Shown piece by piece: positions 44,940-53,583 of a stretch of DNA of 64,000 nt (position 1 is the first letter of the stretch; each line of letters begins with the position of its first letter). Origin of the DNA: Phycisphaerae bacterium (GTDB taxonomy: Bacteria > Planctomycetota > Phycisphaerae > Phycisphaerales > UBA1924); assembly GCA_030432255.1 (NCBI GenBank), contig JAUIHS010000005.1:124001-188000 (forward strand), given 5' to 3'. The translations under genes and the position numbers were made by a program. Under the pieces are notes generated by a model, which had not been told where the DNA came from, ran no database searches, and saw only the letters and a list, made by a program, of their open reading frames with translations.

Positions 44940-45809
44940 ATGACCCCCAATAACGCCGGGATCAACCACGTGACAAGATCAACACTCCTGCCACTCGCCA
45001 TTCTAGCCCCACTCGTCGGCAGCACCGCCGCCGCCGCAGAGGACCCCGCGGAGACCCCGTTCACACTCGAAACCCCCTGGACCGTGCGCATCGAACCGGT
45101 GCTCTGGTACCCCGGACTTCGAGGCGACATCTCGTTCGCCGGCGGAGGAGATTCCGAGGACAACGCATTCGAAGTTGAGGACATCGATCTCGACGAAAAC
45201 GAGATCGCCCCCGCAGCCCGCGCTGAGATCCGCTGGGACCGGTGGTTTGTCAGAGCATCGGGGTTCACTTTCAACGCGGATGAGACCGGACGAGCGGGCA
45301 AGGCGGTGGACGCCGGTGCACTCGCGATCCCCCGCGGCACCCTCGTGGACTTTGACCTCTCCTATTCGTCCTTTGAGATCTCGGCGGGCCACCGCCTCTG
45401 GGACCGCACCCTCGGCGCCGGCGGCGACGACCAGGTCGGTTTCAGTTTCGACCTGTACGGTGGCCTCCGGTACTACGAGGTTGACCTCGACCTGGAGACC
45501 GCGGGTGGTTCGGTATCCGGTGACGGAAGTTGGATCGAGCCGATGATCGGTATCCGCCTCGGTCTGGAGATCACCCGGGACTTCTCGATTGATCTGAATT
45601 CGGACTTCGGTTTCTGGGACGCCGGCGATGATGCTTCCTCGTCGTGGAACATCGAGGCCGGTTTCCGCTGGGAACTGCACGAGAATGTTGATGTGCGACT
45701 CGGGTTCCGGCACCTGTCCACGGACCTCTCCGAGGGATCGGGGAGCGATGAGTTCATCTTTGACAACGCACTGGCCGGACTGGCGCTGTCTGTCGGGATC
45801 AGGTTCTGA
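44940..45809 (+). CDS. Putative outer-membrane beta-barrel protein
   Basis: The 289-residue product has a signal peptide (STLLPLAILAPLVGSTAAAA) and then alternating strands with aromatic girdle residues: WTVRIEPVLWYPGLRGDISF, AEIRWDRWFVRASGFTFNAD, FDLSYSSFEISAGHRLWD, VGFSFDLYGGLRYYEVDLDLE, PMIGIRLGLEITRDFSIDLN, WNIEAGFRWELHENVDVRLG and LAGLALSVGIRF with the terminal Phe. This is the pattern of a small outer-membrane barrel. The start is uncertain: ATG 44940 is used, GTG 44970 is possible. It is followed after two bases by rsmD. Confidence 0.8.
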   Translation: MTPNNAGINHVTRSTLLPLAILAPLVGSTAAAAEDPAETPFTLETPWTVRIEPVLWYPGLRGDISFAGGGDSEDNAFEVEDIDLDENEIAPAARAEIRWDRWFVRASGFTFNADETGRAGKAVDAGALAIPRGTLVDFDLSYSSFEISAGHRLWDRTLGAGGDDQVGFSFDLYGGLRYYEVDLDLETAGGSVSGDGSWIEPMIGIRLGLEITRDFSIDLNSDFGFWDAGDDASSSWNIEAGFRWELHENVDVRLGFRHLSTDLSEGSGSDEFIFDNALAGLALSVGIRF

Positions 45810-45811
45810 CC

Positions 45812-46447
45812 ATGATTCGGATCATCACTGGAGAGTTCAAGGGAAGGCGGCTGGAGACGCCGCGAGACTCTTCGAAGACTCGCCCGCTCCCCGACCGGGT
45901 GCGAACGGCCATCTTCAATATGCTTGCGGGTCACTGCGAGGGCTACGCATTTCTTGATGTGTTCGCAGGCACGGGCTGCTTCGGTCTTGAGGCCATTTCG
46001 CGTGGTGCATCGGAGTGCGTATTCGTCGAACGCGACCGGCACATCGCGGGCATCCTGCGTCGCAACATCGAATCGCTGGGCGCCGGGGATCGCGCCTCCC
46101 TGGTGCAGGCAGATGCGCTGGGGCTGACCGTGCTGTCCCGCTGCCCCCGTCCCGTTCACGTGATCAACTTCGACCCGCCGTACCCCATGGTGCAGGATCC
46201 AGCACAGCGGGCGCAGGTCTTTGAGCAGTTCGTGAGACTGACGGAGTACCTCGATGCGGACGGCTTTGCATTGCTGAGAACGCCGCACCCCTTCTATGAG
46301 CCTCGCGCTGAGGACGAACCGGTCAGCACTCGGATCGAGGTGGACATGACGTTGCCCGGTCTGCTTGGTCCGGAGACGCATGCCTACGGGAGCACGGCGG
46401 TGCACTGGTACGCGAGGGCTCAGGATTCGTCGGCGGATTCGGCCTGA
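45812..46447 (+). CDS. rsmD: 16S rRNA m2G966 methyltransferase RsmD
   Basis: The 211-residue SAM-dependent methyltransferase begins with RIITGEFKGRRLETP, the RsmD signature, then RPLPDRVRTAIFNML and the SAM-binding FLDVFAGTGCFGLEAISRGA. The catalytic motif is NFDPPY. It methylates G966 of 16S rRNA on the assembled 30S subunit. Length is near that of known RsmD proteins (about 190-200). It is two bases downstream of the barrel gene, probably one transcript, and its 3' end overlaps the convergent small gene by 28 bases. Confidence 0.93.
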   Translation: MIRIITGEFKGRRLETPRDSSKTRPLPDRVRTAIFNMLAGHCEGYAFLDVFAGTGCFGLEAISRGASECVFVERDRHIAGILRRNIESLGAGDRASLVQADALGLTVLSRCPRPVHVINFDPPYPMVQDPAQRAQVFEQFVRLTEYLDADGFALLRTPHPFYEPRAEDEPVSTRIEVDMTLPGLLGPETHAYGSTAVHWYARAQDSSADSA

Positions 46448-46614
46448 TCCGGCTGCGTCGGTGTGGTGTCGTCAGGTGATTCGAGCCTGGGCGGTCCGCC
46501 CTGCTTGAGTTCCACGAGGTCGACCCCGATGACGAGCAGCATGCCGATCCATGCGACAACCAGGGTGATGATGACCCAGCGTGCGACTCGCCGGCGTTGT
46601 TGCGGGGTGGACAT
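46420..46614 (-). CDS. Small single-pass membrane protein
   Basis: The 64-residue product has a basic N-terminus (MSTPQQRRRVARW), one hydrophobic segment (VIITLVVAWIGMLLVIGVDLV) and a short acidic, proline-rich tail. The ATG at 46614 is preferred over 46674 because the upstream 20 codons coincide with a heptamer repeat. Its 3' end overlaps rsmD by 28 bases on the other strand. Function unknown; small but plausible because of the clean membrane-protein layout. Confidence 0.5.
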   Translation of the reverse strand: MSTPQQRRRVARWVIITLVVAWIGMLLVIGVDLVELKQGGPPRLESPDDTTPTQPDQAESADES

Positions 46615-46629
46615 GATGCGCTCATTGTA

Positions 46630-46658
46630 GGCATTCGGCATTGAGGCATTCGGCAATG
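46630..46658 (-). repeat. Degenerate 7-bp tandem array, NNATGCC family
   Basis: On the minus strand: CATTGCC, GAATGCC, an extra T, CAATGCC, GAATGCC. It shares the ATTGCC/AATGCC/GRATGCC vocabulary with the array at 20929-20963, in the opposite orientation. It lies between a terminator and the small membrane-protein gene. Confidence 0.75.
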
Positions 46659-46683
46659 AGCGAGTGACCGCCACGCCCCCATA

Positions 46684-46724
46684 CCAAAACAGCGAGCCAA
46701 CTCAAGATTGAGCGGCTCGCTGAG
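46684..46724 (-). terminator. Terminator of the PEP-CTERM pair
   Basis: AGCGAGCC and GGCTCGCT form an 8-bp stem around a 15-base loop that itself pairs partly (CTCAA..TTGAG). On the minus strand GTTTTGG follows. It lies 45 bases after the stop at 46769. Confidence 0.7.
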
Positions 46725-46768
46725 GAAAAGGCTGAGATGAAGGTCGGCGTTTGAGATCCGCCGAAGGA

Positions 46769-47305
46769 TCAGCGTCGACGACGGAGGCCGGCGACACCCG
46801 CAAGACCGGCGATCGCAAGCGTGCCGGGTGTGGGAACGTTCGGCTCGAATTCCATCTCGAACAGCTTCATGTGGGGCGTCAGGATCGTGAACGTGAAGCG
46901 CACGACTTCGCCCGTCTCGTACTCACCGGGCGCGAATTCCCAGAAGAGGTTCTTGTCGTCATCGAAGGTGTAGGAACCGACATCGGAGCCGGACTCCTGA
47001 GCGGTGGGGATCACCGTCATGTCGAAGACGATCGACTCGAACTCACCGGGACCGTAGGTCTCATCCGGATGGGGGTTGATCTTGATGTTCATGGACGCGA
47101 GATCGAGACCGACGAAGTTGGTCACGTCGAAGGTGTTATCAACAACACCGTCATCAGCGCCGCGATCACCAAAGCCCGGGAACGCAACGCGAACGGGCGA
47201 AAGATCGTTGAACTGCACCGACTCGTTCCAGGAGGTCGCACCGTGAGCGATGGAACCACCGGCGGCCAGTGCTGCAGCAGCAATGAGCATCTTGGCTTGG
47301 GACAT
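46769..47305 (-). CDS. PEP-CTERM secreted protein, paralogue 2 of a tandem pair
   Basis: The 178-residue product starts at ATG 47305 (GAGGAAGAG upstream) with a signal peptide (MSQAKMLIAAAALAAGGSIAHGA). The body holds NFVGLDLASMNIKINP, YGPGEFESIVFDM and FTFTILTPHMKLFEMEFEP, all shared with the next gene upstream. The tail VPTPGTLAIAGLAGVAGLRRRR is a PEP-CTERM sorting signal. It is likely a beta-sandwich surface protein anchored or processed by an exosortase. It is separated from its paralogue by 117 bases with two hairpins. Confidence 0.82.
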   Translation of the reverse strand: MSQAKMLIAAAALAAGGSIAHGATSWNESVQFNDLSPVRVAFPGFGDRGADDGVVDNTFDVTNFVGLDLASMNIKINPHPDETYGPGEFESIVFDMTVIPTAQESGSDVGSYTFDDDKNLFWEFAPGEYETGEVVRFTFTILTPHMKLFEMEFEPNVPTPGTLAIAGLAGVAGLRRRR

Positions 47306-47328
47306 TCTTTCTCTTCCTCTCATAAATT

Positions 47329-47402
47329 CCGGTCTCGCCGCGGCGAGCGCGACGAGACCGGGTCTTTTCCTTGGCCGCGAAGTGAGACACTTACACTTCG
47401 CG
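47329..47402 (-). other. Two tandem hairpins between the paralogous PEP-CTERM genes
   Basis: Stem 1: CGCGAAGTG / CACTTCGCG (47376-47384 with 47394-47402), 9 bp. Stem 2: CCGGTCTCG / CGAGACCGG (47329-47337 with 47353-47361), 9 bp. Neither has a good T run, so they may act as 3'-end stabilisers, partial terminators or processing sites setting different levels of the two proteins. Confidence 0.55.
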
Positions 47403-47422
47403 ATGATTCCGGCTCAACCGCT

Positions 47423-47947
47423 TCAGCGGCGGCGACGGCGAGCGGTCATGAAGAGACCGACGCCAGCGAGGGTCGCGGCACCCGGGGTTGGGATGACGGG
47501 ACGGATCGCGAGATCGAAGAGCTGGATATCGGGGTTCAGGATGGTGAAGGTGAAGGTGTGAGTTTCACCGGCGTCGAAGCGAGCAGACGGGAAGTCGAAC
47601 TCGAGGGTCTGCTGATCGACGGTGAGCATCTCGGTCGCGGGAGCGATCGTGGTGCTGCGGGGCGACATGTCATCGAACTTGATCATGTCGAATTCACCGG
47701 GGCCGTACGACTCGTAGACGGAGGGGAGGATCTCGAAGTCCAGCCCGATCCAATCCACACCCGTGAAGTTGGTCATCTCCAGGGAGACGTGGATGGGGTT
47801 CGGAACGCCGAGCGTGTAGGTGGCAACCACCTGATCGCCCATGTTCATGGCGTTGTAGGACATGTTCCAGTCCACCTCAGCAGAGGCGGTACCGGCGAGA
47901 GCGCTCACGGCGCCAAGAGCCGCAGCCGTCATCACAAATGGCTTCAT
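47423..47947 (-). CDS. PEP-CTERM secreted protein, paralogue 1 of a tandem pair
   Basis: The 174-residue product starts at ATG 47947 with GAGGAG six bases upstream and a signal peptide (MKPFVMTAAALGAVSALAGTASA). The body contains NFTGVDWIGLDFEILP, YGPGEFDMIKFDDM and FTFTILNPDIQLFDLAIRP, matching the next gene position by position. The tail is VIPTPGAATLAGVGLFMTARRRRR. The duplication is old enough for most surface residues to differ. The role is unknown. Confidence 0.82.
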   Translation of the reverse strand: MKPFVMTAAALGAVSALAGTASAEVDWNMSYNAMNMGDQVVATYTLGVPNPIHVSLEMTNFTGVDWIGLDFEILPSVYESYGPGEFDMIKFDDMSPRSTTIAPATEMLTVDQQTLEFDFPSARFDAGETHTFTFTILNPDIQLFDLAIRPVIPTPGAATLAGVGLFMTARRRRR

Positions 47948-48139
47948 ATCTTTCTCCTCACATTCCCTGTGAACTAACCTGCGCGCCACCCCGGCCGTCT
48001 TGTGCGGAGACGGATACGGAGATACTTCGAGCGGGCAGGAGCGAACCCGAAGTGGGTGCGCATAACCTTCTCTCAGTGACATAACTACATGTGAGCTGCG
48101 TGGTGCAGACTCCATCACCCTGTGCGTGGTGACGTTCTC

Positions 48140-48167
48140 AAGATAGCACAAGGAGATCCGAGTGCAA
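48140..48167 (-). promoter_or_regulatory. Candidate promoter for the PEP-CTERM pair
   Basis: On the minus strand TTGCAC and TATCTT are 16 bases apart, giving a leader of about 185 bases. A perfect TTGACA further upstream has only a poor -10. The rest of the 308-bp gene-free stretch 47948-48255 shows no other feature. Confidence 0.35.
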
Positions 48168-48255
48168 TACCTGACGCGCTGAATTCTCAGAGTTTAATCG
48201 CGAACTTCCGGACAATCCGACCGCCCTAAGCCTCTGTCAACGCAGAAGTAGGGTC

Positions 48256-49086
48256 TCAGGAGCGATAACGGGGGGCATTGGGGTCCCTGGAAATTTCCAG
48301 ATGGCGGCCGTGAACGCCTTCCTGAACCCGCTCAAGGAAGTCGCAGAGCCGACGAACCGCCCTGGACTGGTGCGGGTCCGCACGCAACTGGTAGATCGTC
48401 GTCTGGATCGAGGCCTCGGGATTCCGATAAATCGCCTTGAACGCCACACGAAGCCGCTCAATCTCATCCACCGCCCAGCGCCGACGCATCAGGGCCGTCG
48501 TGTTGACTTTCCGGACCTCGGCCGGAGCACCCTCAACAACCAGGTACGGCGGTACGTCCTTCGTGATCCGGGCCATCCCGCCCACGAACGACAGCGTCCC
48601 CACCGTCGTGAAATGATGAATGCCCGCGCCCCCACCCAGCGTCACGCCGTACTCGATCAGACAGTGGCCGCCGATCATGCAGCCATTCGCGATCACCACC
48701 TCATCCTCAATCGTGCAGTCGTGGGCCACGTGTGTGCCCACCATCAGAAGGCAGTCGCTTCCGATGACCGTGCGGCCGCCCCCGAACTCCGTCCCCCGAT
48801 GGACCGTCACATGCTCACGGATCTTGTTGCGATCCCCGATGATCAGCGAGGTGTCAAAACCCTTGTATTTCAGGTCCTGCGGCTCGGCGCCGAGGACCGT
48901 GAAGGGATACACAACATTCTCAGTGCCAATCTCCGTGGGGCCCTGAACAGTCACATGATTGTGCAGAACCGTCGATGCACCCACCCGGACGTGAGCGCCG
49001 ATCACGCAGTACGGCCCGATCTCAACACCGGTATCCAGATCCGCCTTCGGATGGACAACCGCCGTGGGATGGATCCTGACTGGCAT
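48256..49086 (-). CDS. lpxA: UDP-N-acetylglucosamine acyltransferase LpxA
   Basis: The 276-residue protein is a left-handed beta-helix acyltransferase, the first enzyme of lipid A synthesis. It shows HPTAVVHPKADLDTGVEIGPYCVIG hexapeptide repeats, VYPFTVLGAEPQDLKYKG, REHVTVHRGTEFGGGRTVIG and GTHVAHDCTIEDEVVIANGC in parts, containing the catalytic His. The C-terminal helical region (MRRRWAVDEIERLRVAFKAIYR) is also typical. ATG 49086 leaves four bases to the preceding lpxC-fabZ stop. It is the last gene of the lpx operon. Confidence 0.95.
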   Translation of the reverse strand: MPVRIHPTAVVHPKADLDTGVEIGPYCVIGAHVRVGASTVLHNHVTVQGPTEIGTENVVYPFTVLGAEPQDLKYKGFDTSLIIGDRNKIREHVTVHRGTEFGGGRTVIGSDCLLMVGTHVAHDCTIEDEVVIANGCMIGGHCLIEYGVTLGGGAGIHHFTTVGTLSFVGGMARITKDVPPYLVVEGAPAEVRKVNTTALMRRRWAVDEIERLRVAFKAIYRNPEASIQTTIYQLRADPHQSRAVRRLCDFLERVQEGVHGRHLEISRDPNAPRYRS

Positions 49087-49090
49087 GGGA

Positions 49091-50428
49091 CTACTGCTGC
49101 TCCGCCTCAACCATCATGAACTTCACCCGGGCTTCAGCCACGAGATCCCCCGCCACGAATGCGCGGCATTGTACGTCGCCGAAGCGAGAACTGGCCCGGA
49201 TCGCCTCAGATTCGAGGATCAACTGGTCTCCGGGGGTCACAGCCTTACGCATCTTCACACCGTCCAGGCTCAGGAGAACCGCAATCTTGCCGGTCCGCTC
49301 CAGTTTGTGACTCAGCATGAGTCCCGCAAGCTGACACATCGCTTCGACGATCAGCACTCCCGGCATGATCGGCGTTCCCGGGTAATGACCCTGAAAAAAG
49401 GGTTCGTTGATGCTGACGTTCTTCACCCCAACAGCACGGACATCATCCTCGATCTCGATCACACGATCGACCAGGATCATCGGGTAACGATGAGGCAGCA
49501 GACGCATGATCGACCGGATGTCCATCGCCGGTGTCACCGCCTTCGCGGCGGCCCGATTCTGCTCCTCGTGCTCGAGAAGGCGACGGGCCATCTGATGATT
49601 CAGGGCGTGACCCGAGCGAACGGCGACAATCCGACCCGAGATCGGACGCCCGGCCAGCGAGAGGTCGCCAAGCAGGTCGAGGAGTTTGTGCCGGACCGGC
49701 TCGTCGGTGAAGCGGTAGGCATTCTCGACCGGGCCACCATCCCCGATCACCAGCATCTCCTTCGCCGTCAGGTGGCGAAAGAGGCCCTGGTCCCACATCG
49801 CCCGGGCATCGTGTTCCGTCGAGAACGTTCTTGCCGGGGCAATCGTCTGGCCATAGTCATTACCGAGGTGCCACGAACACGTCTGACGCGGGATCGGCGA
49901 GCGGTCCCCGTAGTCAAGGACGTACATCATCTCCATCGCATCCGCATCGGTGGGCATGACGGTCAGCATCGCCTGGCCGTCGCGGACCATGATCGGCTCC
50001 GTCACCACGATGGGCGTGCGATCCGCTTCCTGCACCGTCGCACCGACCGCCTGAAGCTGCTCCGCAAAGGGAAGAGCGGAGCCGTCTCCCGCAGGCAACT
50101 CAGCCGCATCCAGTTCGACCACCGCATTGTCGATCCCCAGCCCGGCGAACGCGGAGAGGCAGTGCTCCACAGTCTCGACGACCGCATTGCCGACCTGCAG
50201 GACCGTTCGACGCGGCCGCGGGACGACATGGTCGACGTGCGCCGGTACATCCGGGCTGTCCGGAAGGTCGGTCCGACGAAAGACGATCCCGGTATCCACG
50301 GGCGCGGGCTGAATCCGCATGTGCACCGGCTGTCCGGAGAAGAGCCCTTCACCGTTCAGTTCGACCGGACCGGCAACGGTGCGCTGGCGACGCAGGAGTC
50401 CGGGGCTTGAAGTCTCAGTCGTCACCAT
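49091..50428 (-). CDS. lpxC-fabZ: LpxC-FabZ bifunctional protein
   Basis: The 445-residue protein is a fusion. Residues 1 to about 290 are LpxC, the zinc UDP-3-O-acyl-GlcNAc deacetylase that commits to lipid A: VEHCLSAFAGLGIDN, RHKLLDLLGDLSLAG and SGHALNHQ supply the zinc and catalytic residues. From about residue 300 comes FabZ, a 3-hydroxyacyl-ACP dehydratase: IMRLLPHRYPMILVDRV, then FFQGHYPGTPIMPGVLIVEAM with the active-site His and Glu. AGGAAGGA lies seven bases before ATG 50428. It overlaps the lpxD stop region by 14 bases, so translation is coupled. Confidence 0.96.
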   Translation of the reverse strand: MVTTETSSPGLLRRQRTVAGPVELNGEGLFSGQPVHMRIQPAPVDTGIVFRRTDLPDSPDVPAHVDHVVPRPRRTVLQVGNAVVETVEHCLSAFAGLGIDNAVVELDAAELPAGDGSALPFAEQLQAVGATVQEADRTPIVVTEPIMVRDGQAMLTVMPTDADAMEMMYVLDYGDRSPIPRQTCSWHLGNDYGQTIAPARTFSTEHDARAMWDQGLFRHLTAKEMLVIGDGGPVENAYRFTDEPVRHKLLDLLGDLSLAGRPISGRIVAVRSGHALNHQMARRLLEHEEQNRAAAKAVTPAMDIRSIMRLLPHRYPMILVDRVIEIEDDVRAVGVKNVSINEPFFQGHYPGTPIMPGVLIVEAMCQLAGLMLSHKLERTGKIAVLLSLDGVKMRKAVTPGDQLILESEAIRASSRFGDVQCRAFVAGDLVAEARVKFMMVEAEQQ

Positions 50429-51476
50429 GCCCACGTCCTTCCTCTTTCCGGGCGATCCTCTTCAGACCCCGCAGCAGCTTTGGAAGCTCCGAGATAGCTG
50501 CGATCCGCCGCAATGCCTCACGATGAGGACACGCCGGATGTCCGAGCCACGTTGCTCCTGCCGGTACATCGTCCATCACCCCCGAACCGGCTCCAATTCG
50601 TGCGCCGCGGCCAATACGAAGGTTGTCTGCGACGGCGACCCGTCCCCCGAGTGTCACGCCATCCTCGATCACCACGGAGCCCGCCAGGGCTGTCGCGCCG
50701 CAGATGATGCAGCATCGCCCGATTCTCACGTTGTGCCCGATCTGACACAGGTTGTCGATCTTGGTTCCATCCCCGATCACGGTCGGCCCGAACTTTCCGC
50801 GATCGATCGTGGTATTCGCCCCGATTTCGACTCCGTCTCCGATGATGACGTTTCCCGCGTGCGGGATCTTGCGAATGCCGGGGCCATTGGGATCGGGCCG
50901 GTAGCCGAAGCCATCAGCACCGATCACGACGCCGGGGTGCACCAGGGTGCCTCTCCCGATCCGGCAACGGTCCATCACGATCACGCCCGGCCGAAGTTCG
51001 GCGCCGTCGGAGATGGTGACCTCGGCGCCCAGGATGGCGCCGGGATGCACGACCGCCCCCGCGCCGATTCGCGCCCCCGGACCGATCACCACCCCGGCTC
51101 CAACGGCGGCTGTCGGATCAACGTCAGCATCGTCGGCGACAATCGCGTGGGTGTGAACTCCGGGAGCCGGCCCGGAGATCGGGGGCGTGGCCCGTTCCAG
51201 CAGTTCGAGCATGGCCAGATCGGCGTCCGCGACAACGATGAGCGTCTTTTCGTCGGGGAGCGACGCTTCGATGTCCGCGGCGTCTGCCTCCGCGATGAGT
51301 GCCACGGGCACGGAAGACTCCAACCAGGCGCGCGCGTACCGAGGGTCGCGGATGAATGTGAGGGTCTCGTTGTCACCATGCTCAACGGCATCGAGCCTGG
51401 TAATCAGACGAGCACCATCACCCACGAGCCTTGCGGCGAGGGATTCGGCAATGGACGCGGCGGTTTCCGGCTTCAT
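50415..51476 (-). CDS. lpxD: UDP-3-O-acylglucosamine N-acyltransferase LpxD
   Basis: The 353-residue protein has an N-terminal uridine-binding domain (TRLDAVEHGDNETLTFIRDPRYA in part) and a beta-helix of hexapeptide repeats. VIGADGFGYRPD and IDNLCQIGHNVRIGRCCIICG (in parts) are diagnostic and include the catalytic His. It adds the second acyl chain pair in lipid A synthesis. A C-terminal helical part ends in LPKLLRGLKRIARKEEGRGHGDD. Its ATG overlaps the stop of the upstream Skp-like gene (TAATG). Confidence 0.95.
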   Translation of the reverse strand: MKPETAASIAESLAARLVGDGARLITRLDAVEHGDNETLTFIRDPRYARAWLESSVPVALIAEADAADIEASLPDEKTLIVVADADLAMLELLERATPPISGPAPGVHTHAIVADDADVDPTAAVGAGVVIGPGARIGAGAVVHPGAILGAEVTISDGAELRPGVIVMDRCRIGRGTLVHPGVVIGADGFGYRPDPNGPGIRKIPHAGNVIIGDGVEIGANTTIDRGKFGPTVIGDGTKIDNLCQIGHNVRIGRCCIICGATALAGSVVIEDGVTLGGRVAVADNLRIGRGARIGAGSGVMDDVPAGATWLGHPACPHREALRRIAAISELPKLLRGLKRIARKEEGRGHGDD

Positions 51477-52108
51477 TACTGTCCGGCGCGGTACTGGTTG
51501 TTCATCATTTCGGCGACGAACATGCTGATGTCGGCATCGGGACAGGCGTAGATGATGCGACGACCGACGATGGCGGCCTGAAGCTGGTTTCCGGAGATTT
51601 CGTCGATCGGGATCTCGACGTTGCTGTCATCGTTCATGACGATGCAGGTGCCCTCGCGATCAGCGTATTCGCCGGTGGCGGCCACGATCTTCTGGAAGAG
51701 CTCCATGTGCATGATCTTGCGGCGCTCGTCGGCGAGGGCGCGGGCCAGTTGGGCCTCACCCTCGATCTTGAGTTGGAGTCGGACGATCTGGTTGCGCTTG
51801 TTCTTGAATTGCTGGGAGCCGGCCTGAAGGAGCTTGAGGTCTTCGCGGGCCTGCTCCAGTTCCGCCTCGTAAGCCCGGACGCCGTTCTCCAACTCCGTGA
51901 AGAACGCCTTGAGCTCAGTCTCGCGTGCCACGCGCTCGTCGAGGTTGTCCAGCACCTTGTTGATGTCGATCGTCGCAACTTCGCCGGGAGCGAGGTTCAG
52001 GGTCGCGTTGCTCGCCTCGGCAGTCGGGGCACCCATGCGCCAGATGCCGGCGCCCGCAAAGACGATCGCGCCGATGAGCACGGCGCGCCAGATTCGTTCG
52101 GTCCGCAT
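51476..52108 (-). CDS. OmpH/Skp-family periplasmic chaperone
   Basis: The 210-residue protein has an uncleaved or cleavable N-terminal hydrophobic segment (AVLIGAIVFAGAGIW), a strand with VATIDINKVLDNL (Skp starts with a similar strand), and a long helical hairpin (residues 60-140, ELKAFFTELENGVRAYEAELEQAREDL in part). The closing part carries YADREGTCIVMNDD strands as in OmpH proteins. Skp holds unfolded outer-membrane proteins. GGAG lies seven bases before ATG 52108. It heads the skp-lpxD-lpxC/fabZ-lpxA operon, the same order as in many didermic bacteria. Confidence 0.85.
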   Translation of the reverse strand: MRTERIWRAVLIGAIVFAGAGIWRMGAPTAEASNATLNLAPGEVATIDINKVLDNLDERVARETELKAFFTELENGVRAYEAELEQAREDLKLLQAGSQQFKNKRNQIVRLQLKIEGEAQLARALADERRKIMHMELFQKIVAATGEYADREGTCIVMNDDSNVEIPIDEISGNQLQAAIVGRRIIYACPDADISMFVAEMMNNQYRAGQ

Positions 52109-52210
52109 GTCAGATCTCCAGGGTGGCGCCGGATCGCGGCGGTGACCGCCCGGCGTCAGATGTCGATGAATCGCCCAACCTCAGGGCGGCGCAGAATCGC
52201 CGCCGCGCAG

Positions 52211-52239
52211 AGTATAGCTAAGTTAGCGATCACTGAACA
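52211..52239 (-). promoter_or_regulatory. Candidate promoter of the lpx operon
   Basis: On the minus strand TGTTCA and TATACT are 17 bases apart, with a start point about 95 bases upstream of the Skp-like gene. The -10 matches well, the -35 poorly. Confidence 0.35.
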
Positions 52240-52244
52240 CTGAA
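52231..52244 (+). repeat. Two-unit heptamer repeat CACTGAA
   Basis: CACTGAACACTGAA is two exact 7-bp units, 30 bases past the sucD stop. It is too short to be significant alone but fits the heptamer arrays elsewhere in the window. One further CACTGAA occurs near 53344, in the sucD upstream region. Confidence 0.4.
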
Positions 52245-52273
52245 TGCGGGGTGTGACTCTGCGGAATCTTGGG

Positions 52274-53245
<972 letters not shown>

Positions 53246-53583
53246 GGCGTAGTCTCGGTCTCTGGTGGTTTCGGGTGAATCTGGCGGCAGGATAGTCCGT
53301 CGGCTGGGGGGCTGCCATCCGATGGCCTGGCCGCCGGGCACAACACTGAATTCTCATCGGGTCACCGGCCCGACCAGTTTGGCGAGATCAGCCGCATCTG
53401 CGAGGCAGAAGGGCCGCACGATCTCGCGTGGGATGCATTCAGAGGACGTGAACCTGCCGCCAGGTCCTCACCGTGGTTCGACACCAGCGTCCCATCGCCA
53501 TGACCGCCCGGTATACTTGCCCCTTCGCTCGCGGCTGGTGGGACGTGCCGCGATGTCAGACCCTTCGACCAGGAGTAGCGCTC
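53246..53583. other. Divergent intergenic region, 338 bp
   Basis: It separates sucD (minus) from the gene at 53584 (plus). A TATACT at 53513-53518 could be the -10 of the plus gene, but its -35 (GTCCCA at 17 bases) is poor. An AGGAG serves the plus start. No further coding sequence, repeat array or RNA gene was recognised. Confidence 0.4.

Noticed and set aside
49064..50410. 448-codon plus-strand open frame
   Set aside because: Antisense to the LpxC-FabZ gene; no recognisable protein features.
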